A stretch of 64,000 nt of DNA from assembly GCA_014879665.1 (NCBI GenBank), contig JACSRP010000114.1, positions 18,486-82,485 of the forward strand. Reading direction: 5' to 3'. This DNA is from Anaerolineae bacterium (GTDB lineage: Bacteria; Chloroflexota; Anaerolineae; Aggregatilineales; Phototrophicaceae). Positions 56,497-64,000 of the stretch are shown piece by piece (within the stretch, counting starts at the first letter, position 1; each line of letters starts with the position of its first letter). The notes under the pieces were generated by a model, which saw only the letters and a program-made list of their open reading frames with translations, was not told the origin of the DNA and searched no databases. A program made the translations under genes and the position numbers.

Positions 56497-56748
56497 TCTA
56501 TTCCTCTGCGCCCGGCACAAGGGTATTGTTTCTGTCCGCTATGCTAACGGTATTGGCGCGATTTTTCTAGAACGTTTAAGTTGAAGTATAGGGCGAAAAC
56601 AGCTATTGAGTCGTTGAAATTCAAGAATCGCCGGCGTTTGATTAGGATTTGTTGAGAAGTTTGCCACAGCATGGGGCGCAGATTGAGCATTGTTCGCCTG
56701 AAAACGGCGCTGCCCTGAACCACCGCGCTAGATGGTCTGCATTGGCGT

Positions 56749-56777
56749 TTGTGAATTGATACTACGATTTGCATAAT
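56749..56777 (+). promoter_or_regulatory. Promoter of the cupin gene
   Basis: TTGTGA (-35, 56749-56754), exactly 17 bp, then CATAAT (-10, 56772-56777, five of six matches). It gives a ~30-nt leader before the cupin ATG. Confidence 0.6.
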
Positions 56778-56798
56778 AACGTTACGATTCGCGATAAC
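56763..56798 (+). promoter_or_regulatory. Operator-like direct repeat overlapping the cupin promoter
   Basis: TACGATTTGCATAATAAC (56763) and TACGATTCGCGATAAC (56783) repeat with a 20-bp period, two helical turns, overlapping the -10 and the start of transcription. A repressor binding one face of the DNA would fit; no regulator gene is adjacent. Confidence 0.35.
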
Positions 56799-56814
56799 AA
56801 GCAAGGTCGTGACA

Positions 56815-57159
56815 ATGGCAGATGGATACTATATCACTCCAAAAGACGCTGAACAGGTAGAGATGCGGCCCGGGGTGCACCGGAGAACGATGGGCACTAC
56901 CGATGAGGCGATGTTGTGCGAGTTCTTTCTGGAACGCGCCGCCATCGTTAGTGCCCACAGCCATCTAAACGATCAAGTGGGCTATATTGTTCGGGGCAAA
57001 ATTGAAATCACCATCGGCGATATTGTAAAGACACTATATCCCGGAGACAGCTATGCCATTCCCGGTGGTATCATACATAGTGTTATTGCATTAGAAGATT
57101 CTCTGGTTGTTGATGCTTTTTCCCCTCCGCGGGATGATTATCGTGTGGAAGCGCGTTGA
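56815..57159 (+). CDS. Cupin-domain protein
   Basis: 114 residues from ATG 56815, preceded by AAGG; GTG 56809 is the alternative. Single cupin barrel with the two metal motifs: SAHSHLNDQVGYIVRGKIEITIG (two His and a Gln/Glu-like position) and DSYAIPGGIIHSVIAL (His). It may be a metal-dependent enzyme or sensor; the substrate is unknown. It stands alone on the plus strand, 91 bp before the L,D-transpeptidase. Confidence 0.9.
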   Translation: MADGYYITPKDAEQVEMRPGVHRRTMGTTDEAMLCEFFLERAAIVSAHSHLNDQVGYIVRGKIEITIGDIVKTLYPGDSYAIPGGIIHSVIALEDSLVVDAFSPPRDDYRVEAR

Positions 57160-57250
57160 ATTTTCGCGCTGGACTGGTCTGAAAACACTAAAATTCGCAT
57201 ACAATAGTCAATGTCAGGGTTGGTTAAGTTTGGGACAATCTTAGGCGCAT

Positions 57251-59077
57251 ATGGAAATTTATCAGCCTGATCGTAAGAAAACTGGGCGTACCCGTGAGCG
57301 GGTTGCGGCGCGCCAGCGTAAACAGATGGCAACACCAATGGCGACGCCTGCCGCCGCGCCGCCAACTGGCACGCCGGTAGATACCCGCCCTGCCATGCAG
57401 CGCAGCGAAGTTTCTAGCGGCTATCAGGAAGCACCGCGCGTTCGCGAGCCAAAACAAACTAGCGGCGCAAAGACATTCGGCATGCTGGCTGGTATCGCTG
57501 CCGGGGCGGCTATGGTTGGCCGTGATACGCTCTGGCATATTCGTTCTAGCAAGCGCGTGGGCTATGGAATCGCCGCCACGATTGCCGGATTTGTCTTAAT
57601 TTATTTGCTGATGCACCTGACGCAGAGCCGGATTTTCCCGAATGTGTGGGCGTTAGGCGTGAACTTAGCTGATATGAACATGGATGAGGCGACGGCAGCC
57701 TTACAGCAGGCGTGGAATCAGCAGATCAGGCTGCAATTGACCGATGAAGATCGAAGCTGGGAAGTGACTCCGGCGGAACTTGGTATGGTGCTGAACAGCC
57801 GGCAAATGGCCGAAGCTGCGCGGGGCGCCGGGCTGGCAGGAATACCATTAGGCGTGAATATCATGCCTGTGGCTGAGATCAATATTTTGACCGCGCAAAC
57901 GATGCTGTTGAACCTGACGCAGGAAACAGATATCGCGCCATATAACGCCGGCTACAGCTGGAGTGGAGATCGCCTCGTAGGGCTTCCCGGCGCGAATGGG
58001 CGTTTTCTGGACGTGGCGATGACGCTGGAACTGCTTCAGGAAGACCTTTCGGAGGCGATCAATCAGCGTGAAATTCAGCTGAATATGAGCATTGCGCGGC
58101 CGGATATTTTAGATCCGTCGCCTTATTTTGATGAGGCGCAGGCGCTGACCAACCGTACGTTCTTCATTCGCGGCTACGATCCGTTTACCAATGAAACGCT
58201 GGTCTGGATGCCTGACCGGGAGATGTTCACCAGCTGGCTTGAAGCTGGCGAGGATACGCTTTCACTGCGCGAGACGCCATTTGCGACTTATCTGGATGAA
58301 CAAACCCGCGCGCTGGAAGAGGCCAATCCGCTGCGCTTCCTTGAGCCGATGGACGCGATCTCTAAAGTGCGCGCTGCTATTGAGCAGGGCAGCTCGGAAG
58401 TTTACGTGCGCGTTCATTATCGCAATTCAATTCACACGGTTGAAGGTGGAGACAGCGGCTATCGTATTGCACGGCGGAACGGCGTGTCTTTCTACCTGTT
58501 ACAGCAGGCGAACCCGAACCGCGATTGGGATCAGATGCTGACGGTTGGCGAGCAGATTGTGGTGCCATCGCGGGATTCGATGATTCCGCTGGAGCCGGTG
58601 CCGAATAAGCGCATCGTCATTGATTTACAAACACAGCAGATGTGGGCGTTTGAGAATGGCAACCTGGTGTTTAGCTGGTTGATTTCTTCAGGGATGGATC
58701 ATGCGCCGACTTCACCGGGAACCTACCAGATTTTGAGCCATGAAGAAGAGGCCATCGGCAGCAGCATTGAATTGTGCGGCGATAACTCTTGCGGCACTTG
58801 GACGATGTACTGGTTCATGGGTATTTATGAAGCGGTGCCGGGGCTGGTGAACGGTTTTCATGGCGCGGTGCTGCTGCCGGGCGGAACCTATCTGGGCGGC
58901 GGCAATGTGGGCAGCCCGTATACCTATGGCTGCATCATGTCTGAGAACAGCAATGCCGAGCAGCTTTATCACTGGGCGGATCAAGGCACGATTGTGGAAA
59001 TTTTATCCAGTGAATATGCGCCCATGAGCGATCTGGGCCGTCAGGCGTTGCAAATGGCGACTGGTCAAGCTGCATAA
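57251..59077 (+). CDS. L,D-transpeptidase (YkuD) with PGBD/VanW-like and LysM domains
   Basis: 608 residues. A cytoplasmic basic, Ala/Pro-rich N-terminus (~1-70); one transmembrane segment (GYGIAATIAGFVLIYLLMHL, ~98-117); peptidoglycan-binding-4/VanW-like repeats (~125-380, each with MNMDEATAALQQAW-type helices); a LysM-like domain (YRIARRNGVSFYLLQQANPNRDWDQMLTVGEQIVVPS, ~398-440); and the YkuD catalytic domain (~455-595) with His in VNGFHGAV and Cys in TYGCIMSENS. It would form 3-3 crosslinks or anchor proteins to peptidoglycan outside the membrane. The usual HGC reads YGC. Confidence 0.92.
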   Translation: MEIYQPDRKKTGRTRERVAARQRKQMATPMATPAAAPPTGTPVDTRPAMQRSEVSSGYQEAPRVREPKQTSGAKTFGMLAGIAAGAAMVGRDTLWHIRSSKRVGYGIAATIAGFVLIYLLMHLTQSRIFPNVWALGVNLADMNMDEATAALQQAWNQQIRLQLTDEDRSWEVTPAELGMVLNSRQMAEAARGAGLAGIPLGVNIMPVAEINILTAQTMLLNLTQETDIAPYNAGYSWSGDRLVGLPGANGRFLDVAMTLELLQEDLSEAINQREIQLNMSIARPDILDPSPYFDEAQALTNRTFFIRGYDPFTNETLVWMPDREMFTSWLEAGEDTLSLRETPFATYLDEQTRALEEANPLRFLEPMDAISKVRAAIEQGSSEVYVRVHYRNSIHTVEGGDSGYRIARRNGVSFYLLQQANPNRDWDQMLTVGEQIVVPSRDSMIPLEPVPNKRIVIDLQTQQMWAFENGNLVFSWLISSGMDHAPTSPGTYQILSHEEEAIGSSIELCGDNSCGTWTMYWFMGIYEAVPGLVNGFHGAVLLPGGTYLGGGNVGSPYTYGCIMSENSNAEQLYHWADQGTIVEILSSEYAPMSDLGRQALQMATGQAA

Positions 59078-59382
59078 ATATCAGCGGGGCAATGGCCGGC
59101 AAAAAACCGGCCTTTACCTGTACATTCTGCACAAATTTAATCCGGCTAACCCGACAGTTCGTTCATTGATATATCGGATATAAACAATTCTAATTTAACT
59201 GTTCGTTAATTATCTACGGCATGTGCGGATCTGTGATTTCAGGTGTACCTCCGCGTATCGCGCAAATTAGACGCCGCTGTAAATTAAACAATTGGCTGTT
59301 GAGCAGGGCGCAGCTAGCATATTGTGAACGTAAGCACTATCGTTAGTTTATTATTTCGCAAGCGAGGCATCGCTTTTCGGGT
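59078..59382. other. Intergenic region before the small RNA gene
   Basis: 305 of the 534 bases between the transpeptidase and the S9 peptidase. It begins with the transpeptidase terminator and ends with a small hairpin AAGCGA-GGCA-TCGCTT (59360-59375). Nothing else was recognised; no ORF with family features. Confidence 0.4.
59094..59115 (+). terminator. Terminator after the L,D-transpeptidase gene
   Basis: GGCCGG pairs with CCGGCC around CAAAAAA, followed by TTT, 17 bp after the stop. Stem is short but GC-rich. Confidence 0.7.
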
Positions 59383-59411
59383 TTGACGCTCCCGCCCCCG
59401 CCTTCTATACT
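59383..59411 (+). promoter_or_regulatory. Promoter of the candidate small RNA
   Basis: TTGACG (-35, 59383-59388), an exact 17-bp spacer, and TATACT (-10, 59406-59411). Five of six bases match consensus in each box. It has no protein gene directly downstream; the next one begins at 59612, past a terminator. Confidence 0.8.
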
Positions 59412-59417
59412 CCCGAT

Positions 59418-59521
59418 TGTAAATTGAACGTGTGAGACACCCTAAAAAGACCTTATTAGAAAAAATTCTTTGGTCTCACACAACTTTAAAAACGCCCCAC
59501 ACCCGTGGGGCGTTTTCTTTT
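59418..59521 (+). ncRNA. Candidate small RNA, ~100 nt, between L,D-transpeptidase and S9 peptidase
   Basis: A compact transcription unit with no ORF: promoter, hairpin, terminator. GTGTGAGAC (59430-59438) pairs with GTCTCACAC (59473-59481); an internal AAAGA/TCTTT (59446-59471) extends the fold across an asymmetric bulge, leaving a loop rich in A (AGAAAAAATT). A single-stranded AACTTTAA leads into the terminator hairpin. The start is estimated as 7 bases after the -10. It is not 6S (too short) and does not resemble SRP RNA or tmRNA. Function is unknown. Confidence 0.65.
59489..59521 (+). terminator. Strong intrinsic terminator of the small RNA
   Basis: AAAACGCCCCAC pairs with GTGGGGCGTTTT (12 bp, perfect) around ACCC, followed by CTTTT. 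It is the best terminator in the window. Confidence 0.92.
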
Positions 59522-59611
59522 CCCCGTTCACCCACTTGCGGTATGCTTCAGCGGTATTGTATGTTTGAGCAGGCATAGAAATTTAATACTGGCCACATTA
59601 GGAGAAGGAAC

Positions 59612-61504
59612 GTGACGCAGAAGCAGCGTCGTGCCTTTGGCACATGGAGCAGCTTGATTTCGGCGAAGTCGCTGGCCGCTAACAACCGCTTTCTGGATGT
59701 GATGTGGAACCGTGACGGCACAACGCTGGCCTGGCTTGAAAGCCGGAGCGGGCAAACATCGCTGGTGATTAAGCGTGACGGTGACAGCCTACGAGAAATT
59801 ACCGAGCCGGATGAGAGTATTCGCGGGCGGATCGGTTATGGCGGCGGGGAGCTGGCAGTCGGGCAGGACTTTGCGGTTTACAGCGGGCGGGATGGGCGGC
59901 TGTTCCGGCGCTCTCTGGATGGCGGCGGCGCGCGCCCGATTACGCCGGGCTACGGCGCGGCGGCGGCGGCGGCGATATCGCCTGATGGTCGCTGGCTGGT
60001 TTATGTACAGTCTTATGAGGATGCGGATGGCCTGCTGCTGGTGGATGCTGGCGGAGAAATGCTGCCGCGCCGATTGTTCGGGGCTACCGATTTTGTGATG
60101 CAGCCGGTATGGCATCCAGCGGGAACGGCGGCAGCGTTCGTTGGTTGGGATTTTCCGGCGATGCCGTGGGACAGCGCGACGCTGTATCTGGCGCAGGTTG
60201 AGCAAGATCAGTCGGGCGTGCCTACTTTTGGCGAGGTGAAAGCGATTGCTGGCGGGAATGATGTTTCGTGCATGCAGCCGCAGTTTTCGCCGGATGGGCA
60301 AAAGCTGGCTTTTGTGAGCGATGAGGCTGGTTGGTGGCAGCTATATGTGTTGGCGCTGGCAAGCGGTGAAATAACACAGATCACCGGTGACGCGGCGGAA
60401 TACGGGCAGCCGGCATGGGTGCAGGGTCAGCGGATGTATGGGTGGCATGATAACCAGACAATTTATGCGCTGCGCAGCGAGGAGTCGCACACCACACTGC
60501 GGCGCATTGATGTGAACAGCCATGAGAATATGACGGTTAAAGGGTTGGGGGCTTATACGCATCTGCGGCAGCTAAGCCTTACACCGGGGAGCCAGATTGC
60601 GCTGCTGGCCTCATCATCGGTGATTCCTGAACGAGTCATTACGTTTGATCCGGTCAGCGGAGAGATGATGGTTCAGCGGCGGAGTGCCACTGAAAACCAG
60701 CCGCCAGAAACGCTGTCTCGCGCGCAAAACGTGACATGGACGGATGAAGATGGCGGGGAAGCTCACGGGCTGTTCTATGCGCCGGCAAGCATGCGCTTTG
60801 AGGGAATCGGGCTGCCGCCGCTGATCGTGTATGTGCATGGCGGGCCAACCTCGCATGTGCGGGCGGATTACCACCCTGAGGCGCAGTTTTACGCGACGCG
60901 GGGCTATGCTGTGCTGTATGTGAACCATCGCGGCGGCACAGGCTACGGCAAGGCTTACAAGGATATGCATCGCGGCGCGTGGGGGGTGTGGGATGTGCGC
61001 GATGCGGCTTCTGGCGCGGAATATCTGGCGGCGGCGGGGCTGGTTGACCCGGAAAAGCGAGTGATCTATGGCGGCAGCGCGGGCGGTTACACGGTGCTGC
61101 AATCGCTGGTGGATATGCCGGGCTTCTGGAGCGCGGGGGTGTGCCTGTACGGGGTTAGCAATCAATTCACACTGGTGAGCGCGTCTGAGTTCAAATTTGA
61201 GTCGCAGTACAGCTATACGCTGCTCGGTCATTTGCCGGAAGCGGCTGCGGTTTACCGGGATCGCTCGCCAGTATTTCACGCTGATAAGATCGTTGATCCG
61301 GTGATCCTGTTTCAAGGCGATGAAGATAACGTCGTGCCGCAGGCGCAGAGCGATATGATTGTGGAGGTGTTGAAGGCGCGCGGCGTCCCCTATGAATATC
61401 ATGTATACGTGGGAGAGGGGCATGGTTGGCGCAAGCCGGATACGATCGAGCATTTTTATCGGGCGGCGCTGGGCTTCATGGAAACTTATGTGCTCTATCG
61501 CTAG
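59612..61504 (+). CDS. S9 family serine peptidase (prolyl oligopeptidase / acylaminoacyl peptidase type)
   Basis: 630 residues from GTG 59612, with AGGAGAAGGAA upstream. The N-terminal ~370 residues form a TolB/WD40-like propeller (PQFSPDGQKLAFVSDEAGWWQLYV). The alpha/beta-hydrolase domain has Ser in YGGSAGGYTVLQSL, Asp in LFQGDEDNVVP and His in GEGHGWRKPD, with IVYVHGGPTSHV as oxyanion segment. No signal peptide is seen, so it is likely a cytoplasmic oligopeptidase. Codon choice in this and the next gene looks more G-rich (gcg, ggg, ctg) than upstream genes; not measured. Confidence 0.95.
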   Translation: MTQKQRRAFGTWSSLISAKSLAANNRFLDVMWNRDGTTLAWLESRSGQTSLVIKRDGDSLREITEPDESIRGRIGYGGGELAVGQDFAVYSGRDGRLFRRSLDGGGARPITPGYGAAAAAAISPDGRWLVYVQSYEDADGLLLVDAGGEMLPRRLFGATDFVMQPVWHPAGTAAAFVGWDFPAMPWDSATLYLAQVEQDQSGVPTFGEVKAIAGGNDVSCMQPQFSPDGQKLAFVSDEAGWWQLYVLALASGEITQITGDAAEYGQPAWVQGQRMYGWHDNQTIYALRSEESHTTLRRIDVNSHENMTVKGLGAYTHLRQLSLTPGSQIALLASSSVIPERVITFDPVSGEMMVQRRSATENQPPETLSRAQNVTWTDEDGGEAHGLFYAPASMRFEGIGLPPLIVYVHGGPTSHVRADYHPEAQFYATRGYAVLYVNHRGGTGYGKAYKDMHRGAWGVWDVRDAASGAEYLAAAGLVDPEKRVIYGGSAGGYTVLQSLVDMPGFWSAGVCLYGVSNQFTLVSASEFKFESQYSYTLLGHLPEAAAVYRDRSPVFHADKIVDPVILFQGDEDNVVPQAQSDMIVEVLKARGVPYEYHVYVGEGHGWRKPDTIEHFYRAALGFMETYVLYR

Positions 61505-61522
61505 TAGGCTGGAGATGAGAGG

Positions 61523-62014
61523 ATGACTTCTGATCATGACTACCCGCCAGCATTTCTAGCGGTGACACAGCAAGTAGATACAGGCAAACGCCTACAAGAC
61601 GAAAGCCGCCTGCTTGCCGCCAGCATGGATGACCTGCCAGCCCTGCGGCAGATGGCAGTGACGCAGGGGGGCGATCTGGAGAGCCGATGGCGGGCGGCGA
61701 TTGCGCTAGGCAAACTGCATGATCTGGAGGCGGTAGGCGCGTTGATCAGCCTGACCCATGATCCAGCGTGGGAGATGCGGCACAGCGCGGTATGGTCATT
61801 GTGTTTGCTGGCGGATGCGGCAGCGATGGAGATACTAGCGGCAATTTGCAGCAGCGAGAAGCTGGACGAACAGATCAACTATATTGCGGCGATGGGGCTG
61901 GCATCAGATTTTAGCGAGCAGGGCAAGCAGATTTTGGAGGCGAACCTACGGCATCATGACGCATCGGTGCGGGCGTGGGCGCGGTGTTCGCTGGCGAATG
62001 TGGCGTACCGGTAG
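61523..62014 (+). CDS. HEAT-repeat protein
   Basis: 163 residues. Repeating helix pairs with HEAT/PBS-lyase character: RWRAAIALGKLHDLEAVGALISLTHDPAWEMRHSAVWSLCLLADAAAMEIL (read in part), then NYIAAMGLASDFSEQGKQILEANLRHHDASVRAWARCSLANVAYR. Such modules hold partner proteins. It follows the S9 peptidase by 18 bp in the same operon; their relation is unknown. Confidence 0.85.
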   Translation: MTSDHDYPPAFLAVTQQVDTGKRLQDESRLLAASMDDLPALRQMAVTQGGDLESRWRAAIALGKLHDLEAVGALISLTHDPAWEMRHSAVWSLCLLADAAAMEILAAICSSEKLDEQINYIAAMGLASDFSEQGKQILEANLRHHDASVRAWARCSLANVAYR

Positions 62015-62030
62015 ATAAACCCCTCATCCT

Positions 62031-62068
62031 AAATCTCTCGCCCCACATGCGTGGAGCGAGAGATTTTT
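62031..62068. terminator. Bidirectional terminator between HEAT gene and serS
   Basis: AAATCTCTCG pairs with CGAGAGATTT (10 bp, perfect) and encloses CCAC-ATGC-GTGG; TTT follows on the plus strand. It lies between convergent genes and could serve both. Confidence 0.8.
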
Positions 62069-62098
62069 AGATATATAGGATGATCGCCATAGATTTGT

Positions 62099-63505
62099 TT
62101 ACGGCGTGGCGATGATGTCTGCGCCAAGATAGGGGCGCAAGGCTTCGGGCACGATCACGCTGCCATCGGCCTGCTGGTAATTTTCAAGGATGGCGATGAG
62201 CACGCGGGGGGTGGCTAAGCCGCTGCCATTGAGCGTATGCACGAAGCGAGTCTTTTTGCCTTCTGCGCTTCGATACTTGATGTTGGCGCGGCGGGCTTGA
62301 AACTCTTCGGTGTTGCTGCAACTGCTGACTTCTAGCCACTCTTTGCAGCCGGGCGACCAGACTTCGAGATCATATTTTTTGCTGGCGCTGAAGCCAAGAT
62401 CGCCGGTCACAATTTCCAGACGGCGGAAGGGAAGCTGAAGTTCACGCAGCAGGCCGCTGGCGGCTTCAACCAGCGATTCGAGTTCGGCATAGCTGGTTTC
62501 CGGGGAGGTGAACTTGTACATCTCAACTTTTTCGAATTGATGCACACGCTTGATGCCGCGCACATCACGCCCGGCGCTTATTTTCTCGCGGCGGAAACAG
62601 GGGGTGTGTGCCACGTAATTCAAGGGAAGCTGCGATTCATCCAGAATTTCGTCACGGTGGAGATTGGTAATCGCAACTTCGGCGGTGGGCAGCATGTAAA
62701 CATTAGCATCAGGATCGAAATACACGGTATCGCGAAATTTAGGAAATTGACCTGCGCCATACATCATCTCTTCTTTGACCAGATATGGCACATAGAGTTC
62801 GGTGAAACCCTTTTCGTGCGCACGATCAAGGAAGAAACTGATCAATGCCCGCTGTAAACGCGCGCCCATGCCAACCAGCGCGTAACCACGTGTTCCGGCG
62901 ATTTTTACGCCGCGCTCAAAATCAATGATGCCCAGTGCCGGGCCGAGATCCCAGTGAGCTTTCGGCTCGAAATCGAACTCGCGGAGCGCGCCTTCGGGCG
63001 GCCAGGCGATATTGTGTTCTTCGCTGTCGAAAACCGGCACGCTTTCATGGGGCAGATTTGGCAGCCACAACATTTGCTCATTCAGGCGTTCTTCGACAAT
63101 CTTGATTTCTTCGTTGAGGCGTTCAACGCTGGCGCCGATGCTGCCGAGCGAGGCCATGAGTTTGCCCAGCGCATCAGCTTCGGCTTCGGGCGCTTCGTCG
63201 GGCGGGCCACTTAGGGCGGCGGCGGCGCGTTCGTAGTCGCCAGCGGTGATGGCTTGAGCGGCGGCGGCGGCCAATTTCCCTTTTTGGGTATCGTCTAACT
63301 GTTTATTGCCGCGCAGCATACCGACGGCTTTGTTGAGCTTGTTGCGCGCTGATTGAACTGATTCAGCTTGACCGAGCAGGGTACGGCGGCGCTGATCCAG
63401 AGTGGCGATGGTATCCACACGTTCCAATGCGGCGGGATCGTTCAGTTTGGCGATCTGCTGCTTGACCCATTCGGGATTATCACGAATCAGGGCAATATCA
63501 ATCAT
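62099..63505 (-). CDS. serS: Seryl-tRNA synthetase
   Basis: 468 residues, somewhat longer than the ~425-430 usual. It charges tRNA-Ser in two steps. The N-terminal coiled-coil arm (~1-160, ALERVDTIATLDQRRRTLLGQAESVQ) is lengthened by an Ala/Glu-rich stretch (SGPPDEAPEAEADAL). Class II motif 2 is PCFRREKISAGRDVRGIKRVHQFEKVEM (read in part), and motif 3 is GSGLATPRVLIAILENYQ. Its ATG overlaps the stop of the upstream 55-residue membrane protein (ATGA). Confidence 0.97.
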   Translation of the reverse strand: MIDIALIRDNPEWVKQQIAKLNDPAALERVDTIATLDQRRRTLLGQAESVQSARNKLNKAVGMLRGNKQLDDTQKGKLAAAAAQAITAGDYERAAAALSGPPDEAPEAEADALGKLMASLGSIGASVERLNEEIKIVEERLNEQMLWLPNLPHESVPVFDSEEHNIAWPPEGALREFDFEPKAHWDLGPALGIIDFERGVKIAGTRGYALVGMGARLQRALISFFLDRAHEKGFTELYVPYLVKEEMMYGAGQFPKFRDTVYFDPDANVYMLPTAEVAITNLHRDEILDESQLPLNYVAHTPCFRREKISAGRDVRGIKRVHQFEKVEMYKFTSPETSYAELESLVEAASGLLRELQLPFRRLEIVTGDLGFSASKKYDLEVWSPGCKEWLEVSSCSNTEEFQARRANIKYRSAEGKKTRFVHTLNGSGLATPRVLIAILENYQQADGSVIVPEALRPYLGADIIATP

Positions 63506-63669
63506 GGTCTGGCATCCTTCTGCGGCGGCGGGGTGGGGCGTTGATCGGGCAGCGGGCGAGTGAAATCTTGATACAGGCGAACCGCCGCCATAGCGCCGCC
63601 GATGATTATGACCCCTATGATCACAGCGTTGAAAAATTCAGGGGTTAGCGATTGTAGAAATTCAGTCAT
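63502..63669 (-). CDS. Small single-span membrane protein upstream of serS
   Basis: 55 residues, missed by the ORF track. It reads MTEFLQSLTPEFFNAVIIGV..., with one transmembrane helix (AVIIGVIIIGGAMAAVRLY, ~15-33) and a Pro-rich hydrophilic tail (RPLPDQRPTPPPQKDARP). An AGGAT lies 8 bp before the ATG, and its TGA overlaps the serS ATG by 4 bp. The coding frame, ribosome-binding site and overlap argue that it is real. Function unknown. Confidence 0.75.
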   Translation of the reverse strand: MTEFLQSLTPEFFNAVIIGVIIIGGAMAAVRLYQDFTRPLPDQRPTPPPQKDARP

Positions 63670-63789
63670 GGTGTTTATCCTAAATTCAGATTATGTGGCT
63701 TTAGGTGACGAGTGTATCGAGGCACGCCCCCAGACAAACAGCATTTTCCGACTCAAGTATAAGTCTGCTCTATGATAAGCGATCTGGAA

Positions 63790-63824
63790 ACAAAAGCGCC
63801 TCTCCCAAAACCGGCGAGAGGCGC
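63790..63824 (-). terminator. Terminator of the minus-strand histidine kinase gene
   Basis: On the minus strand GCGCCTCTC and GAGAGGCGC pair (9 bp, perfect) around an 11-base loop, and TTTTGTTT follows. It lies just after the kinase stop at 63845 and upstream of the serS unit. Confidence 0.85.
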
Positions 63825-63844
63825 AGAAATGACATCAGCTGGTT

Positions 63845-64000
63845 TCAAGAGGAAGCGTCTTCGCTATGAGAGGAAACAGAGTCGTCTGCCCACAGGGGTA
63901 GTTTTATGCTAAAGGTGGTCCCTACACCTTCATCGCTTTCAAACCACAGACGGCCATTCATCGCTTCTACCTCGTGCTTGCATAAGTATAGGCTTAAACC
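63845..64000 (-). CDS. Sensor histidine kinase, C-terminal end (gene continues beyond window)
   Basis: 51 residues in frame to the window edge, too short for the ORF track. [37 protein letters not shown] is the last part of a HATPase_c domain: the G2-type GLSLYLCK, the NG-R-W strand and the [11 protein letters not shown] end. A ~15-residue Ser/Asp-rich tail follows. It is the downstream end of a two-component kinase. Confidence 0.9.
   Translation of the reverse strand, partial: GLSLYLCKHEVEAMNGRLWFESDEGVGTTFSIKLPLWADDSVSSHSEDASS

Larger units (their letters stand above)
56497..56814. other. Divergent intergenic region upstream of GH13 and cupin genes
   Basis: About 318 bases, with no gene seen. 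It holds the cupin promoter (separate entry) and the operator-like direct repeat. The minus-strand GH13 ribosome-binding site is at its left edge; no clear promoter for GH13 was recognised. Confidence 0.5.

Noticed and set aside
59440-59520. Read as CRISPR repeat or T-box
   Set aside because: No repeated spacers, and the pattern lacks T-box features; a single promoter-hairpin-terminator unit fits better.
60614-61537. 307-residue minus-strand ORF opposite the S9 peptidase
   Set aside because: His/Arg-rich antisense reading of a well-supported catalytic domain.
63670-63789. TATACT in the spacer upstream of the serS unit as a promoter
   Set aside because: No -35 at a proper distance (GATCGC); not convincing enough to list.

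Overview
This 64 kb window looks like ordinary chromosome from a bacterium of the phylum Chloroflexota, most likely an Anaerolineae-like lineage. The inference rests on several signs: Thr/Pro-rich low-complexity linkers in secreted and membrane TPR proteins, a ribosomal protein uS12 with an insertion after its N-terminal helix, many FHA, TPR, WD40-like and YkuD proteins, and short GC-rich palindromes scattered between genes. Nothing phage-like, no CRISPR array and no intact insertion sequence was seen.

Layout. 1-13 kb: the tail of a histidine kinase; a MaoC-like protein plus 2Fe-2S ferredoxin pair; a Thr/Pro-linker TPR protein; CoaBC; a short-chain dehydrogenase; a luciferase-like oxidoreductase; a four-gene glycosyltransferase/methyltransferase cluster (6.4-9.9 kb) that probably builds a surface glycan; and two secreted proteins (a beta-propeller type protein and a C39-like papain-fold protein with TPRs). 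12.7-17 kb: an unusual FHA-receiver fusion, a large STAND ATPase with a LuxR-type DNA-binding end, and a Bcp-type peroxiredoxin.

17-39 kb: the translation core. The str operon (rpsL-rpsG-fusA-tuf), the S10 and spc operons (rpsJ to rplO), secY-adk-map, then rpmJ-rpsM-rpsK-rpoA-rplQ-truA-rplM-rpsI, all on the plus strand. Leaders and gaps in this block hold promoter, hairpin and terminator-like elements that could set expression steps: a str leader with a hairpin followed by T5, and a three-way-junction element followed by T6 just before secY. infA and rpsD, often found in this cluster, are not here. uS14 and adenylate kinase have unusual motif residues.

39-64 kb: a mixed housekeeping region. 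It holds a MazG/tetrapyrrole-methylase fusion, a SpoU-family rRNA/tRNA methyltransferase, tRNA-Pro(CGG), a CDP-alcohol phosphatidyltransferase, a PH-domain membrane protein, a decayed ECF sigma factor, lgt, an ABC exporter pair, hsp20-lon (translationally coupled), a single-domain response regulator, an acyl-CoA dehydrogenase, TPR and membrane proteins, a glycolipid glycosyltransferase, a GH13 hydrolase, a cupin, an L,D-transpeptidase, an S9 peptidase with a HEAT-repeat protein, and serS preceded by a 55-residue membrane protein that overlaps it. The window closes inside another histidine kinase.

The strongest candidate for something undescribed is a stand-alone small RNA gene at about 59.4-59.5 kb. 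It has a textbook promoter (TTGACG, 17 bp, TATACT), a roughly 100-nt transcript with a 9-bp closing stem, and a strong intrinsic terminator, but no open reading frame. No computation was possible; structures and promoters were read by eye.
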